A stretch of 64,000 nucleotides of DNA from Burhinus oedicnemus (GCA_008921705.1 VFFE01007109.1:634489-698488); one strand, 5' to 3'; shown: positions 13,341-27,271, numbered from the stretch's first letter. Numbers and translations: made by a program. Notes: a model not told the origin generated them from the sequence alone.

Positions 13341-16080
13341 AAACAAAGTTGTTTTTTACACTAAGTAGTTCCTTAACAACACAAGCATAATCTAAGGGGA
13401 CAACTTTGCTTTTGATAACAACACAGGACCCGAACTCACAATTCTGGCTCTACCTCATTGCTGAGACGGAGCCTGATGCCTCTCCAGGACGTTGCGTGAA
13501 GAGCTGAGCTGCTTTATTGAGGGACCAGGAACGTGGGATACACGCTGCTTCCTTAGCAAGTGGGAAAACCAACAAAATGATTCAGGAAGATATGGTGTTA
13601 TCATGTGAAGAACAGGTGTTCCGGAGATTTTGTAAGAATACATCGGTTATTTGCCCTAAATCCCTGCTAAGTCCATCCTGCTAGAAATTGTCAGATACAA
13701 GGGGGCAGTTGAGAGGGGCTGTGATCCAGAGAGACCATTAACTTCCAGTCACCAAATCTAATGTACATACATATTCAACTGCTATTTCTTAAAAAGGTAC
13801 AAGGCCAAATTCTCTAAAATGTGCAATTCAGGATGCAGTTGTGGCCTCGAAGATGAAAGTTTGCAGACACCTTAGATCCTCTGCCTGGTGCAATGTGGGA
13901 TAATCACTGACCCCACACATACTCATGTCTCACCAAGCAAAGGGAAGAGGATGCTGGTATATTGCATCTTTGGTGGTTACCTTTGGATGTACGTCTGGAA
14001 TGGGATGTGGACTGCAGTAATACTGCTTTTGTTACAGTGATGTTCAAATGACCAAAAATGAAATACAGCTTGAATTTTGTATAATTTTGGAAAACTTCGC
14101 TCATCAAAGACAGCTCCTGAAAATTTTCCCTGCTCTCTCTGACCATTTCCTGCTTCTGAGATTTTTCTTGAATAAAAACGGCCTTAGGTGGCCTAAACAT
14201 CTGTTTGAAACTTTTTTTTAAAGGAGGTACCTAATAGTGTCATTATTTATTGGTGTATATCTTTAGAGAATATTCAAATGTTTGAAACTGGAAATGGAGC
14301 ATAATGCAAGCCACTATAGAGCAGATGCTAAGCTTGAAGTGCTCTTAGGAATACATATACCACATTTTAATTTCAGCTCCTATTATTATACTAACTAGTC
14401 ACAAAATGGCTTCCTATTTATGCAATATGTTATCTGTAATGTCACTTAAATTGAATAGATGAGTGCCTTCTAATAATGTATGTTTACTTCATGAACTTGT
14501 GTGCAATTACATTGTAATTATGTCTTTTGTAGGTCCTTTTTTGCTGACACATAGTGCACCAGTGCATTTTAAGTGTAATTGCAGTTCTCCCTACCATTTA
14601 GGAAAGCTGAACATTGTTAAAGGTTTGTAAATTACCTACACTTAGACCATAGGCAACTAGGCAAATTAAATGGCAGTGTCAGTAATATTACAATGTAAAT
14701 TGGTGCCAAGCATAATCCAAGGTAGAAGCGTTTTTGCAGAAGAATAATGTTTACGTAGCACTTCAAAAAATGCAACAGAAAACACAGATACTCCCAAACT
14801 TGCAAAAGTGCATATTTTTGATACCTGAAAAAACACATACAGCATACAGTTTAAGCATCTATCAACTATCCAAAGAAGTGAATGTATATTTACATACACA
14901 TATTTTGTACGACTGGGCTACAGTACTCACCAGCATGAAGAAAGGAAGCAACCAACCTCATTGATCGTGCTTATTCCTCCCTCTTTCCTTAGGGTAAAAG
15001 CATAGCACTGTGGGGACTCGCAGGAGCATAGGACAGGAGCATAACTGTGTGTCATCATCATGATTTTAGCTTCTCAACAAATCCATGGAGTGGATCCCCA
15101 GGTAAACTCAAGCTTGGGGCCCCAGTGATATTTGACCATGATCCTTGCAGCAGGAGGAATCTTTTAAGCCTAGTGAAGAGAGACGGATCCTTTATCCCCA
15201 TCCTTACTTTTGCTGAGCAGTGAGCTGAATCCGCCAGGTGGCTTGAAGAGCACAGGTAGAAAGAAAATCATCTCTTGTCATTGGCATGAGGCCATATCTT
15301 CTACAGCAGGGACCCTGGGACTGATTGATTGGGGCATGGAATTCTAAAGTTAGGTTAATACATTTTCAGCCTGATGCTTTAAACCTATTCTCTGCATGCT
15401 GTATCATTTTTCACCTCAATATCTGGATCACAAGATTGCATTTCACTTCCTTTTTTCATCCATGTTGGGAGTAAAACAGAAATTTCAAAGCAGAGAATAT
15501 TTTTATTTGCTCAACTTTTACAATGATTCAGAAAGCACAGTTATGAAAATACAACTTTTTTACTACAGACGATATATTGGTGTTGTTTTCAAGGACAGAA
15601 ACTTGGAGAGTTGATGGTGTTTTTACTATAGGAACTTGAACTATCATATGCATGGACATGTCACTACAGTATTTTTTTTAAAGTAGATTTATGTCGCCCT
15701 ATGGGGCTTAAGGCATAGTGATTATTATACACTGAGAAATGTGCATTTAGCTTACAAAACCAGTGTCCCACAGAGGTGACCACTCTAGAAAGACCAACAA
15801 CATCACTTAAGTAAATTAATTTTGAAGTACTGTCCTGTCACTTCATGCCTCTAGGCCAGTCACTCACTGGTGGAGACATCCTAGTTTTGGATTAAACCAG
15901 CTCAACCATGCAAACTGTGGCCACTGCATGGGAATGAGCATCTAGGATTGACAGCTCACAGATCTTGGCAATAGAGGCCACAAGTCCAATGGCATAATTT
16001 TTATTTAGAGCAAAATCCTAGTGGCATTTTGGTAGAATTCAATCTTCAGTAAGTATTTATCAGAATAAACCCAGGAGGAC
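13341..16080. other. Non-coding stretch, part of it conserved-looking
   Basis: No gene recognised. The block at about 14390-14600 is AT-rich with many ATTA and TAAT homeodomain-type cores. It contains a 7+1+7 inverted repeat (AATTACA, one base, TGTAATT) at 14505-14519, a style common in vertebrate enhancers, but conservation cannot be judged from one sequence. The minus-strand frame at 13904-14200 (98 codons) and others have no domain. Confidence 0.5.
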
Positions 16081-16150
16081 AGATGCTGATCTCACTTGCC
16101 TTCCTTGCAATTTGGATGTAGCAATGGAATTATACTGGTGTAAATCAGAC
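16081..16150. repeat. Decayed ancient sauropsid repeat fragment (MITE-like)
   Basis: The segment starts with a GATGCTGATCTCACTTGCC-like stretch and ends with a TATACTGGTGTAAATCAG-like stretch, with CAATGGAATTA between. These resemble the parts of an old palindromic repeat, common in turtle, crocodile and bird DNA, that combines 'CAGATTCTGATCTCA', 'TCCATTGA' and 'CTGGTGTAA' words. The match is from memory and is degraded. Confidence 0.35.
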
Positions 16151-19100
16151 GCACATCCTGCAGCTGAATGCAAAAATCAGTTTGACAAAATGGAAACAAT
16201 CACATTGCCAGGCCCAGCAAGGATGTCCATAGTAAGCTGTCTCTCATTTTGTCCATACAGAGTTGCCAGGGATTTTTAATTCCTCTTTCTATTGGTGTTT
16301 TAACTAAAAGTGAGAGGTGTAAAATATACAGTATGAAACAAACCCACTGAGTGGCTGGTAGCCATTTCCCCATGATCAGCTTGGGCAGAAAGAAAAAGGC
16401 TTGCAGAGCAATGGCACAACATGGACACCAAGATTTTAATTGGGCCTGGCCTTGCAAGGGGCATCGTGGAAAAGGCACAACACCCAGTCACCTTTAGCTA
16501 CTGTGCATCTTTTTTGTTTTCTAAATGCATGATAATCAGCAGGACATACTGCTTAAATTAAAAGCTCCTTACTACTGCCTTACTAGGAACTTTCTGTGTG
16601 ACCAGCTGAGATGGCTCAACCAGCCCCAGCACCATCTCTAGTAACTTGTTTGGCTGGAATATACCTACTCATGCTATAATTTAAGGAAGTCAGTTGTAGG
16701 TTGAAGTCTGACGATTTGCACAGACATGATCTCTTGCTCACAGGCCTCCCTGTACCTCTTCTACACCACTTTTATTTTCACCTTTTTACACTAAACCTGA
16801 AAGCGTTTTCAGTAAACAGTGCTAAGTGCTATTCCATTTAAATGGACATAAATTATTCAACTACTGCAATTATTGCAAAAATGTAACTTTTAATTTGGGG
16901 AGAAAAAAACCCGTTAATTGCTACATTCAGTAACTATTCTTCCATACTCACAATGGACTTAGAAGAGAACAGCAAAGAATGAGGAATCCTGTTGCCAAAC
17001 ACAGCCCCTAAATTACCAGCTTGTCTATGGAGCTTTCTACTTTAATGCACTTAGGGGGAATAGCTCATCACTAATGATTTGGAAATACAGATCACATAGA
17101 TCCTCAACTCAAAGTTGAACAGTAACCCGAGTTTTAAAAACCATGTTATGTCTCCTTCCTCTAATACATATACAGATTTTAAAAAAATAATATTAATAAC
17201 ACCAAAATACCATGCCAAGCGCAATGGTTTCCCCACAAACTCTATCACCTGTTTATCTCTCACCCTCAGTACTAACACTAAATTGGGCCTCATGAATTAT
17301 TCATGAGGGGCCCTTTAATGGGATCATTTTTCCTGGCTAGCACTGACACTAATGCTAAGAAAAATCTCTTGACATTAATCTTGGGTTGAAGAAAGCCCCA
17401 AATACCTAGTTTTCGTCTCAATGTTCCCTTTCCTCCTATTTAACACATTGCAGAAACCAGTCATTCTGCAGCTCTGCTATGCCTGAGTGTGGGCATGGGA
17501 GGGTAGAAGGGAAGATAAGAGGTTGGAGAGGGAATTTGTAGCATTAGGATTTTCACATTGCAACCTCTGGGGTCTGGTCCAGCTCACATTAAATTTAAAC
17601 GAAAGTTTTCCATTGCCAGTCCTGGATAGCTGAACCGAGTCCCAAGCCCTGCTTTGCTTTTGCCCATATGCGTAATCTCTTTGAAGGAAATAGGAATATC
17701 TGCTTGAAAAAGACAAGCAAGCTATGAATCTCTAACTGCATTATTTTAGTTAAACTCTCTAGAGTTGATTAAAGCCCCTTTTTTCCCTTAGTTTATAGCT
17801 ATTCTGATGATGAAGTGATTCAGGGTGTTTTCCAGGGCTGATTACAAGAGTAATGGGCTCTGGTCTTGCAATTACAAATATGACCATTGATGGAGCATAA
17901 GAAGCCAAAAGTAGGTTTTGGCATGTCCTAAAACCAGAGTTGTTTTTAATTTATGCACAGAGACGACTCCTGCAAAATATTATCCACATTCCAATCCCTC
18001 CCCTAAGGAAAAATATCTTTAAGATGTCCTGATATAAAAAAGAAGTTATCTTAGAGAACTGTGAATTACAGTCTAAAATGTAGCTTGTTAGCTATGATAG
18101 AAATCCCCTCCCCCCCCAACATACACACTCCTCTGGTCATAGTGATAAAACTACTGACTTTCCTCATTTTTCTAAAATAAAATACCTAAAAAGCAATACA
18201 TTTATTTTTTTCAATTGTAGCTTTTTGACATCTATAATGGTTTTGTGTCCAAATCTGACAACATTTGTAACAAACTGAAGTGACTGTTACTGCTGGAATG
18301 TGTCCTGGAGGCTTTTTCTGTCGGAGGAGATGACAGTAACTTTTCCCATGCAGATTAAGCTGGTGTTTACAGATTTGCCCTGGGTGTGCATTTTTATCCA
18401 GCTGTGATCAAGTAACACTGCCTGATGAGTGCCAGACAGATCTCCTGATACGAAGGGCTTACATGCCCATCACTTCTGCACAGAACATGGTTCTAGTCTG
18501 GACACCATGGCAAAGATCAGTTATTACTAGATTTTTATTTTCCCTTCATTTGTATACCAAGGCAGAGTACTCACATGAGAATGCAAAAAGCTTAATCATT
18601 TAAAAATCTCCTTACTATTTTACAGAAAATAGTACTACATGGATTTAAAAATACTTTTGTTCAGCCTTTCAGTTCCCTACACTGAAACCCAAATGAGGAT
18701 TTTAAAACAATAAGCAGTAGGGCGGGTGGTTTCACAATTTAGAATTGAAGTTCTCTTTCATTCTTTCTTTTTTTTTTCCTGCTGAATATTTTTACCTTAC
18801 ATGCTGTAATAATCTGTGATATAGCAAAATATACCCTCAGTAACATATAACCTTTTTTTCCCATCAATGAAAGCGTGAGGTCAAGAGGTTGTTTGCCTTT
18901 GCGGGACCTGAAGCTATACACATTACAGAGATACTTTGAAAGTAGCAGTAGTTGCATATTGCTTTCTCAGAACTCCTGACTGTTCAAGCTGGGAGGGAAG
19001 AAGTTCTGTTTCCTAATATCTGATTTCCTGTTTGGAACCTCTAATTCATGAAAGAATAAGAGAAAAACCCATGCCATCCTTTGAATTTGAACTTAAAACG

Positions 19101-19235
19101 TATTTCTCAGTATTAGCAATATTAGCATTGCCTAAAGTACTAGCAACTTATTTCACCTCTGCTGTGTTTTGAAGCTCTTACTAGAATCACATGGAAATGC
19201 CAAAGTAACACCTGTAAAAGGAGTGCTTAAACTCG
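16151..19235. other. Non-coding stretch
   Basis: No gene recognised. There is a C-rich run at 18105-18117 and a T-rich run near 18769-18778. Overlapping frames at 16200-16491 (minus) and 17051-17306 (both strands) do not resemble proteins. Nothing else stands out. Confidence 0.6.
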
Positions 19236-19312
19236 TGGGTCAGATTCTGCTGTTTTATCAGCATTTCCACTACTTTCAAAGACCAGCTGATCCATATTTA
19301 TACTGGTGTATA
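19236..19312. repeat. Decayed ancient sauropsid repeat fragment (MITE-like)
   Basis: The stretch opens with GTGGGTCAGATTCTGCTGTT and closes with TTTATACTGGTGTATATGA. The order of the 'CAGATTCTG' and 'ACTGGTGTA' words is the same as in the fragment at 16081-16150, which supports a shared origin. It is strongly degraded. Confidence 0.35.
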
Positions 19313-19739
19313 TGAAAATAACATTGTCATTGTTTCCTGTTTGCTTCAAAATTCCATGCAGTTCAGAGATCTTTCCTGCTCTAGTTCTAATTCCAGTACA
19401 GGCAAATATTAAGGAACTGATCCTTCACCCCATGCAACAGCCAGCTCTGTATCATCTAGTTATCCTTACAAATGGCAAGGTAGCTTTTTTCCAGAAGCCA
19501 GCAGTGAGGATGTACACATTAAAAAATAAAAAAAAATAATCAATGGTTTCTACCAAGAGCTGGTGTAGGTAATTTTTACATTGGCTATACAACTTATATT
19601 TGTGCTGATAGCATTGAAGCTGCAGAAAACACAGTGAAAAAACCGATTCCAAAATCTGGTGCATAAAATCAGTATTGTCTGCAGAACGTTTTTATTAATT
19701 TCTGACTGTATTCATTGAAGTGTGAACTGGTGAGGTACT

Positions 19740-19930
19740 GGTGAGTGAGCCCAGGGGAACATGAGTTATAGAAAACTTTTCACCTCTGGGTCAGAGGTTC
19801 AAATCCGGACAGGTCCTTGGTGATTGAAAGTCATTACTGTGTGATGGTTGTCTGGTGACTTACATGGAACGTGTTGGTGGGCTTATCCAGATCCAGTGGG
19901 CAGATGTCCACATCACAAAAGACACCACTG
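19740..19930 (+). repeat. Possible tRNA-derived SINE or ancient repeat
   Basis: GGTTCAAATCC at 19796-19806 matches the RNA polymerase III B-box pattern GGTTCRANYCC. It follows a GTGAGTGAGCCC segment about 55 bases upstream that is only weakly A-box-like. No cloverleaf can be folded around it, so it is not an intact tRNA gene. The downstream text (about 19815-19930) reads like the body of an old repeat, but I cannot name a family with confidence. Confidence 0.3.
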
Positions 19931-22900
19931 CAATTTGTTCTCTTCTTGGCAGATGCAGCAGAGAAACCAAGGAATAAATAGGCATAGTCCTCCTCCCCCC
20001 AAACCATTACTTTCATTCAACTGGCAGGCTATTACAGAGGAACTTGCATTTGGAAACTGCAAGAATAGAGAATACACAACAATTTTACTCACCGCTGAGT
20101 TCATAAATTACAATACAAGCAGTAGGCCATGTCAGTTGCAAGTTGCTCTTCGGAAGGCACGGTTTGAAGCCAAACCATCACAGGGGGGTAGGAAGAGGCT
20201 TGCAGCTTCCCAAATAACTTCCTGGTATGGAAGAAAAGTGCTACCAGTACTTCTGTAAATGCAAACAGTCAGCTCTGAAGGCCACTGGCTAAGGATGAGG
20301 TCCATGGCTCTTCTCCCATCACTAACCCAACCCTGGGGTCCCCTCCTCTGCTCTGAAGCTCGCAGAACAAGCAGAGCACAGGAACGAGGGAGGTTCTCTG
20401 CAGTGCTCCTGCACCCATGTTATAGGATGGGGTGACAGGTACAGCCCCAGAAACCTGTTGAAGCCTTTTTCCATCACCAGCTAAAGCTTAGCCTACGTTC
20501 TAAATGTTATCTGTATAGTGTATGTTCATATACATCTGTTTTTATATATATATAGAATCTCATTGGCTGACAATAATTTGGCTATTCCACAAAACTTGAA
20601 ACTAAGTTCTTGTATTTTTAAAGGAGCTTATTAATTTTAATATGTCATCCAACAATTAGCTCACGTTAAGCCTATAAATTTTTAATACTCAGTTTTAACT
20701 TGCCAAGTTCATAATAATCATTAAACCTATAAGGAGAAAAAACCTAACTGAATTCTAACCAGATTTTGAAAAAAACTAATTAAGTTGCTCTTTGACTACA
20801 GTTAAAAAATATGGAAAGTTGGAAGACTGCTTTCCTGGGAATTGTTTTTCTGGCTTTACTGAATATTCAGTATCATGTGATCATATGATTGTGAGTAATT
20901 CTTTAAATAGACAATAACACTTACAGGCCAGATTTTAAATGAACTGTGGCTAGTTACCTAAATACGTTAAAACCTGGTTTTAAAATCACATCAGTATCAA
21001 ATTTTATTCTGCCTGAGGGCAATAAAGTCTAGGAAGTTGCCCAAGCAACCTTACATTCATTACAGAACGTTTTTTTCTGCTGCAACTGTATTCATTTGGA
21101 TCCTAATTCATGTTAAAAAGCAGGCGAATATTTTTTGAGCCATTTTCTCAGCTGATGCAATACACAACTCAGTTAATGACAGATATAGCTCTGAAAAAGA
21201 AATAGTTATATAGTTATATATTACTATCTGATTTACCACAAAATCCATCTATTGGAGCTAATCAGATGTGTCATTCAGCTAAGGATCTGGTTCAGAATCA
21301 TTATCTTTTTAAAAGTGGCAGGAGCAGCACATGAGCACATATATTTAATTCATTTATTTCTTCATTCATCTCAGTGAACATTGGATTTTACCCTTCTGTG
21401 CGCAAAAACAAATCTCCACAGAGATTTTTATAGCACTTATTGATTTAGAAGGACTTGCTGTACTACTTAATTTTGATTTGCCAGGGAAGACGTGTATTTT
21501 AGCAGTCACCTGTCTATTATTCGTTTACCTAGGTGCTTGTATGAACTTTGCACTTTTTAAAATCCGTTTCAGGAGACTTAGTTTTCACCTGCATATACAC
21601 TAGTTGGCAGCTCCCTGTTCTTCTTCACTGTACTGACAAGTAAACCAAGAATTCCTGTACTCTTTTCATTATAAACATTTTATAAGCATCCCATAAAGAT
21701 TACTTCTGAACACAATGGTCGAAGCTAGATATGAGCTGCTTTTCGCTGTGATGAAAGGCCGGTGTCTGATCAAATGAGCCATCCAGGCCCTAAAATGGCT
21801 TAAAAAAATAGTTTTAATCTCTTCATTGTCTGACTTCACGGCATGGTAGTGCTGCCCTTAAATAAAACTTACATAAAAATGGTTAGTACAGCTGGTCAGA
21901 AAATGTGCTTGAAGTTTAGAATCACATATCATTGTTTATACAGATGACTATTTGGGATAGACTTCAATAGAATCTGACTTTACTAGCAAAGGAGAAGGCT
22001 TTGGCAATAGCATAGGGTGATCAGCAACAGCAACTCATATTTTCCAACTGAGATCAATGTGGACTTTAATCCATTAATGTAGACCTAAATACCACCAGAC
22101 AGATATGAATAGATGACAGTGAAAATGTGAGGAAGAAAAGTCTGGAGTAGTCAGATTTAAGAGAGTTGTTTCATATTCCAATTCATTTCAGTACTCTACA
22201 GGAAAGCAGCCTGTTTCTAGATTTTCAATTAGCATACTCTCGATATGAACTGAAAACACTTATTTTCTGCTAACATAGATGCTTTTTTGTTCACTCATTT
22301 TGAGCCTGTTTTCACAGAATTGGATTTTTACAAAATCCTTGGAAGCATGTTAGCAATGCATCTTTTTGAAATGTCAAGGAACGGGTTTGTTTGGAATGGA
22401 AAGTTGCCGACAATCACGCCAAGTCATTCAGATGCCAATTTAGATATTTAAATACTAATGCCAGGCTGGGGGAAGGGGAGAGGAAAACCCCAAAACAACA
22501 AAAACACCACCCAAACTGAAAAAGCTCCCAGCTCTGCGCCTATTACATTAAACTAAAAATAAAGATGACGGCAGTATCTGCAAGCAATTTGGGTGGTCAA
22601 AAAACAATGGTGCCCTCTGGTTTGAAAACAGTGTTTAGTGTTTGCACTGTTCTTACTTGTCACAATAAATTTGGACAGGGTTCCTATTTCCTGAATTGAC
22701 TGAAGCTTTTCATTCTTTAAATTTCTAATGTGTTATGTCACATCTTATTGTATTTCATGGTGTCACATTGCATTATTTTGCATCATTGTCTCCAAAGTTG
22801 ATGAAACACAACACAACAGCACATGACAAAAAGGAATAAGCTGTTGGTTACACAGACTAAGTATTGTAACTCAGTATTTGTCAGATGCAGCAGGTGTTGC

Positions 22901-24149
22901 AAATAATCTCAAACTTTTAATAGTTGTAACTTCTCAATCAGATAGTGAGAAACCTGTTCAATTTACTGGTTTATCATAAAGGAAGGACCCTCTCCTGGGA
23001 AACACAGGGTTGTCGTTATTTACTCGGTATCAGAGTAGGCTGCTGCTGCTTTTCAGCCTCCGCATTGCTAATTTATAATGATTAGAATGAGATTTGAGAC
23101 ATACTAGGGTAGAGAATTTCTCAGAACGCAATAATGAGAGTATCCATTTGAGACAGCATTAAAGACGCGATATGACTGTTTTTGATTTTACACCGCAAAC
23201 ACCATACATATCCTTGGGATTGTTTCCATTCATTATGATCAAACCATGTCACTTAACAGAGAGAGAACCGAGGGCTTCCCCCCCTCTCTACCCCCAATTA
23301 TTCTTGTTGATAGCAATGTAATAAAACTGAGGAATTACAACCTAACAATTGTGGTCTGGATAAGAAAAGAGAAAATTTGTATTCGGAGAAACAAACCAAC
23401 TTATTGTTATAAAATATTAGTCTGTAGTCCTCAGAAAAAAATTCCTATCAACATTGCAAGAGTAATTCTTGTCTGAGAAGGATCTGCATTAGCATAACAA
23501 CTTAATAGCAATTGCAATGGGTCGTCATGAAAACAGTTTGGCCTATGTACTGAGTAAACTTTAAACCCGGAAAGTATTCGAGGAACTTCCAAAAATGTGT
23601 ATAAATATACAGAATGGAAACAAAAAGACAAAAATCGGACTGTCTTTCAATGAAATTTTTCTTACTTCTGAGTGTGTTTTTTTGAGTGGATGTGACTCGA
23701 AGTGTTTATTTTCTGAGCTACTTTACTCTGATTTTAGATTTTTTGCTGCAGTACAACAAATTTGTTTTAAAGAAACAGCAGTTTTATTTCTGTTTCATTC
23801 CATTGTTCTGGTCATTGCAAGACATGAGCTCTTGTTGCTGCTTGCCTCTCAGGAAAGTAGAGAACAGATAAACTCAATATACCATGTAATATTTGTATTA
23901 TATCAAGGAGATTATGTTATAAAATATAGCCACAAGTACAATCAAGAATGTGCAAGAAAAAGCCGAGCAAACGACTGTGAAGCAAGACTGCCTGAAAAAT
24001 AGGGCATAGGGTTGACCAGGAGTTATCAAGTTCAAATGTGTGTTAGCACATGAATCACATCACATAAACTCAGTTAATAAATCTATCCAGCCCTGTGTTT
24101 ACTCCCACACTTCTGTACTTATGGCTCTGGTGTCTAGAAAGCTTTTCTC
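19931..24149. other. Non-coding AT-rich stretch
   Basis: No gene recognised. It holds a (TA)n patch at 20543-20555. A less AT-rich piece lies at 20140-20460 with no coding signal. A 136-codon plus frame (19848-20258) runs across the tRNA-like block and has no domain. Blocks at about 22380-22460 and 23030-23110 are rich in TAAT, ATTA and AATTT words and could be non-coding conserved elements, but that is a guess. A 135-codon plus frame at 23595-24002 shows no domain. Confidence 0.55.
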
Positions 24150-25190
24150 CATTTCTTGTCCAAATGTATTCATAGCCAATTTATGTCCATTTGTTCTCAT
24201 GTCAAAATCATCATGTGAATTCAAGAGCTTTTGTTTCCCCCTGGTGTTTACTACACTGCATATTTATAGACAGCAATGGCTTCCCCTCTCAACCTCTGTT
24301 TTGCTGGGCATAGCTTCTTTTCAGAAGGCCACCCTTTCCTCTGATTGTCATACTAGTCACTCTTCGCACCCGTTTTAAAAAAAACACAAAGATTTACACC
24401 ACAAGCATAGGGATTCAGAATTTCAGGTGATGTCTAACAAGCACCTTGGTCAATGGCATGAATACTCTCCTTGCCTCATTAAAAATATATCCTTCAATAT
24501 ATCTTTAAATTGCATTTTCCTTTTCCGTGGTCTAAGTGCACTGGTAGTTCATAGTAATTCTGTGATTGACTGTTACAGCTAGGTGTTTTTTCTCCCTGTC
24601 ATTTCCCACTGATGAGCCTACAGTTCATAGCAGATACTTTTCATTAGTCCCTAAGTGCACGACCTTGCAGTGCATGACCTTAAATTCCATCCCATTTCTA
24701 TTACCCTAGTCTTCAAGGTCATTTAATTCTTCCTGTATAATATTCCAATCCTCCTCTGTATTCATGACATCTCCCAGTTTTGTATCATCAGCAAATTAAT
24801 TAGTACACTCCTACTTTTTCTGCCTAGGTCATTAAGGAAAATATTAAATAAAATTAATCCCCAGACCAATCCTAAAGGAACTCCACTAGTAACTTTCCTC
24901 CAGGGAGAGAAAGAAATCCTTTCAACATAACTCTCGTCTCCTGTTCAGTCACTTCTTTACTTATCTTACAGTCCTGATACTTGTCCTTATCTTTTCCTAT
25001 TTAAGTAATAATTCCCCATGTAGTAATGTATCAAATGTTGTACTGAAGAGCAGAAAGGTTGAATCTACTGCATTTGCTTTATCTCAACAATCAAGTTGTC
25101 ATTAAAATAAAGAGGGTGAGATAAGTTTATCTGCATGATTTTTAAAAAAACAAATTCATGTTTCACTTAATCCTTTTCCCATTTTGATCT
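24150..25190 (-). mobile_element. Old CR1 LINE fragment (ORF2 reverse transcriptase region)
   Basis: Read on the minus strand, this is a decayed piece of CR1 ORF2. At 24795-24772 the strand encodes FADDTKLG, the catalytic FADD box of the CR1 reverse transcriptase. Upstream on that strand, near 24900-24871, is TSGVPLGLV, a decayed form of the family's TSGVPQGSV block. The stretch following FADD still matches the usual CR1 order, including a 'HALRD/CKVMHLG'-like end near 24650. The distal part (25000-25190) resembles the region before SGVPQGS that passes through a 'GNTVDLIY'-like segment. Frameshifts and stops are frequent, so it is dead. Its ends are approximate. Confidence 0.85.
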
Positions 25191-26161
25191 TTTTCTTTCT
25201 TCTCAAATTTAGTTCTCTTAATTTAGCTTTTGGGTCACACCTGGATTATCTTTAATTTCTGTTCTATCCCCAGTGCACAGCGATTCTCTTGGTTATTTTC
25301 CCTTCATATGACTGAGAAAGCTTTTGCCATCTATTTAATTCGGTTTGCAAGGTCTGACTCTTCTTGATTTTTGCCAATTCTGTGTATTACTATCCTTACA
25401 AAGTGCCAAGAGGTACCTTTTGTTGCTAAACTGTCCTTCCCCCACCTCCATTCTGTGTCAGGTTTTTACTATTTAATGTATACTGTCTGAGGTTGTAATT
25501 TGCCTGCTAAGGCATGCAGTCCCACATGTTAGTCCTCCTAGTTTGAGGCACATCACCTTGTTGGTCCAATAATTACCTAGTAAAGAAATAAGTTGAGTGA
25601 GAAAAACCTGGACCTTCCCATTAGTTGCATTCATTTTCTGGTCTAGGCTGGGCAAAAAAGTCTTCCACAAAGATAAAATAAAGGATAGACTATATCATAT
25701 ATTGCAGGGACTGCCCTGCCTATTTAAGTGCATCCCTGGTGCTCCTTAGCACTTGTCCCAGCACGGTCTCTTCGGCACTCCTTGTGATACCAAACCATTC
25801 AGTTTTATCTGCTATAACTATTTCATAGTTCACCGCAAGCTTGCTGCATGTTGCTACCATATTGTGCATTTCTTCGCTCCTACCTCTTCACACAGATTGA
25901 AAAGCAGCAATCCAGCAAAGCCTCAGTGCCAACAATGACAAAGGGCTTGTCAGCAGGCAATGTTCCTGCAACACCGGCTGCGGTCATGGTGGCTGCTCTC
26001 CCAGTGTGCACCCAAAGCTCTCTTTAGGGAGGGAAATCCAGATTCATTGCTGTGGGGATCCAAGCACAATCACAAGAGCATCAGTTATGTCTTTGACTCA
26101 TCTTTCTCTTGCTCAGGAAATTTATTTTATATCTATATATAAAAAAGCATGCACATACCTC
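25191..26161. other. Non-coding stretch beside the old CR1
   Basis: No gene recognised. The first 250 bases have the same T/C-rich plus-strand texture as the CR1 fragment next door and may be its more decayed continuation. The frames at 25473-25670, 25753-25938 and 25960-26236 have no domain. Confidence 0.5.
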
Positions 26162-26210
26162 TGTGTGTGTACGTATGTATACATACGCATATGTGTGTGT
26201 ATATATACGC
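26162..26210. repeat. TG/TA microsatellite with a 16-bp palindrome
   Basis: Alternating TGTG and TATA units run through this segment. In the middle, CGTATGTATACATACG at 26172-26187 is a perfect 16-bp palindrome. Alternating purine-pyrimidine sequence of this kind can form Z-DNA or a cruciform. It is probably just a microsatellite. Confidence 0.85.
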
Positions 26211-27271
26211 ACATTCACAATTGTCTGCAAATTTAAAACATTTACTGAGATTTATTAGTAAAGAGATCAGCCGATACTACAGTAGAAATGAATCACAATT
26301 TTAGGACATGTCATACCAAATATTAGGAGCCTACTTTATTCTATTACTTGTTTGTTTATGGTTCACATGTTTAGGATTTTCACTGTAAACATCACATTAC
26401 CTCGAGTAACAATTTCTAAGTTGAACACTACTCATGTGTACTCTGTGGCTAAAACAGAGCTGCATCGCCAAAGGCTGTCAGTTGATGTCACTTGTCCTTG
26501 CAAAGAGCAAGACATTTACCTGGACAGGCAAAAGCTCAGAACAATCCCAGATGGCAGGAAACATGTAGCAGGTATGTCAGAGAGAGATGACTTCTCATAA
26601 AGCCTTCCTAGTGGCATTTGATTTGACGTGAACCCTGCAGAACTCACTCAGTGAGCCAGATTGCATAGATGCTTCCTCCAGTGCGTTCTGGAATATACCT
26701 GAATTAGGCATAACTGCTTTATGTGAGTATGAACAAGCTTTACGTGCCCTTGCTTGGATGAAAAAGGTTGTAGAGGACCTATAAGAGGGGCAAGCACAAC
26801 ACTTCAGAGCAGTGTGGAAATGTTTTTTCATGGGGGTTTCAGGTGCCAACCAGAAAAAAAGAGTTACGGAATCAACCACTAGTAGCTCTGGTCTTTAAAA
26901 TTCATGAAGATTTTGACCTTTGGAATTGCTTTTCCTGTTTCTGTTTCTCCCCATAGTGGTGTTATCCCTACTCTCTCAACTAACATCTACGTGTTTGCAT
27001 TCAGCATGTGCACCTACATTCTCCAGCATTTCCCTTACACAGCTGCTGTCCTGAATGGTTGTGTACAGTTTCTGTAATTGCTCAAAAGCTGTTGTCTTCC
27101 AGCAGTATCTCTAATTCAGTGATGATTTCAGGCTCTTTCTGCAGTCAGAACTATCAGTATAAGGTGCATTGTGCATTTTCTATGATTCAAAGTTAATATA
27201 GCCAAATATGAGACAATGAATTTTGTTGGGGGGGAGCCTCCTGAAGGGTTCTTTTATTTCTCTCAGCATAT
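26211..27271. other. Non-coding stretch
   Basis: No gene recognised. Frames at 26352-26600 (plus, 82 codons) and 26595-26879 (minus, 94 codons) meet head to head but neither protein has a recognisable domain or flanking splice pattern. Confidence 0.6.

Noticed and set aside
19796..19806. Intact tRNA gene
   Set aside because: Only the B box is convincing; the acceptor, D and anticodon stems cannot be folded around it.
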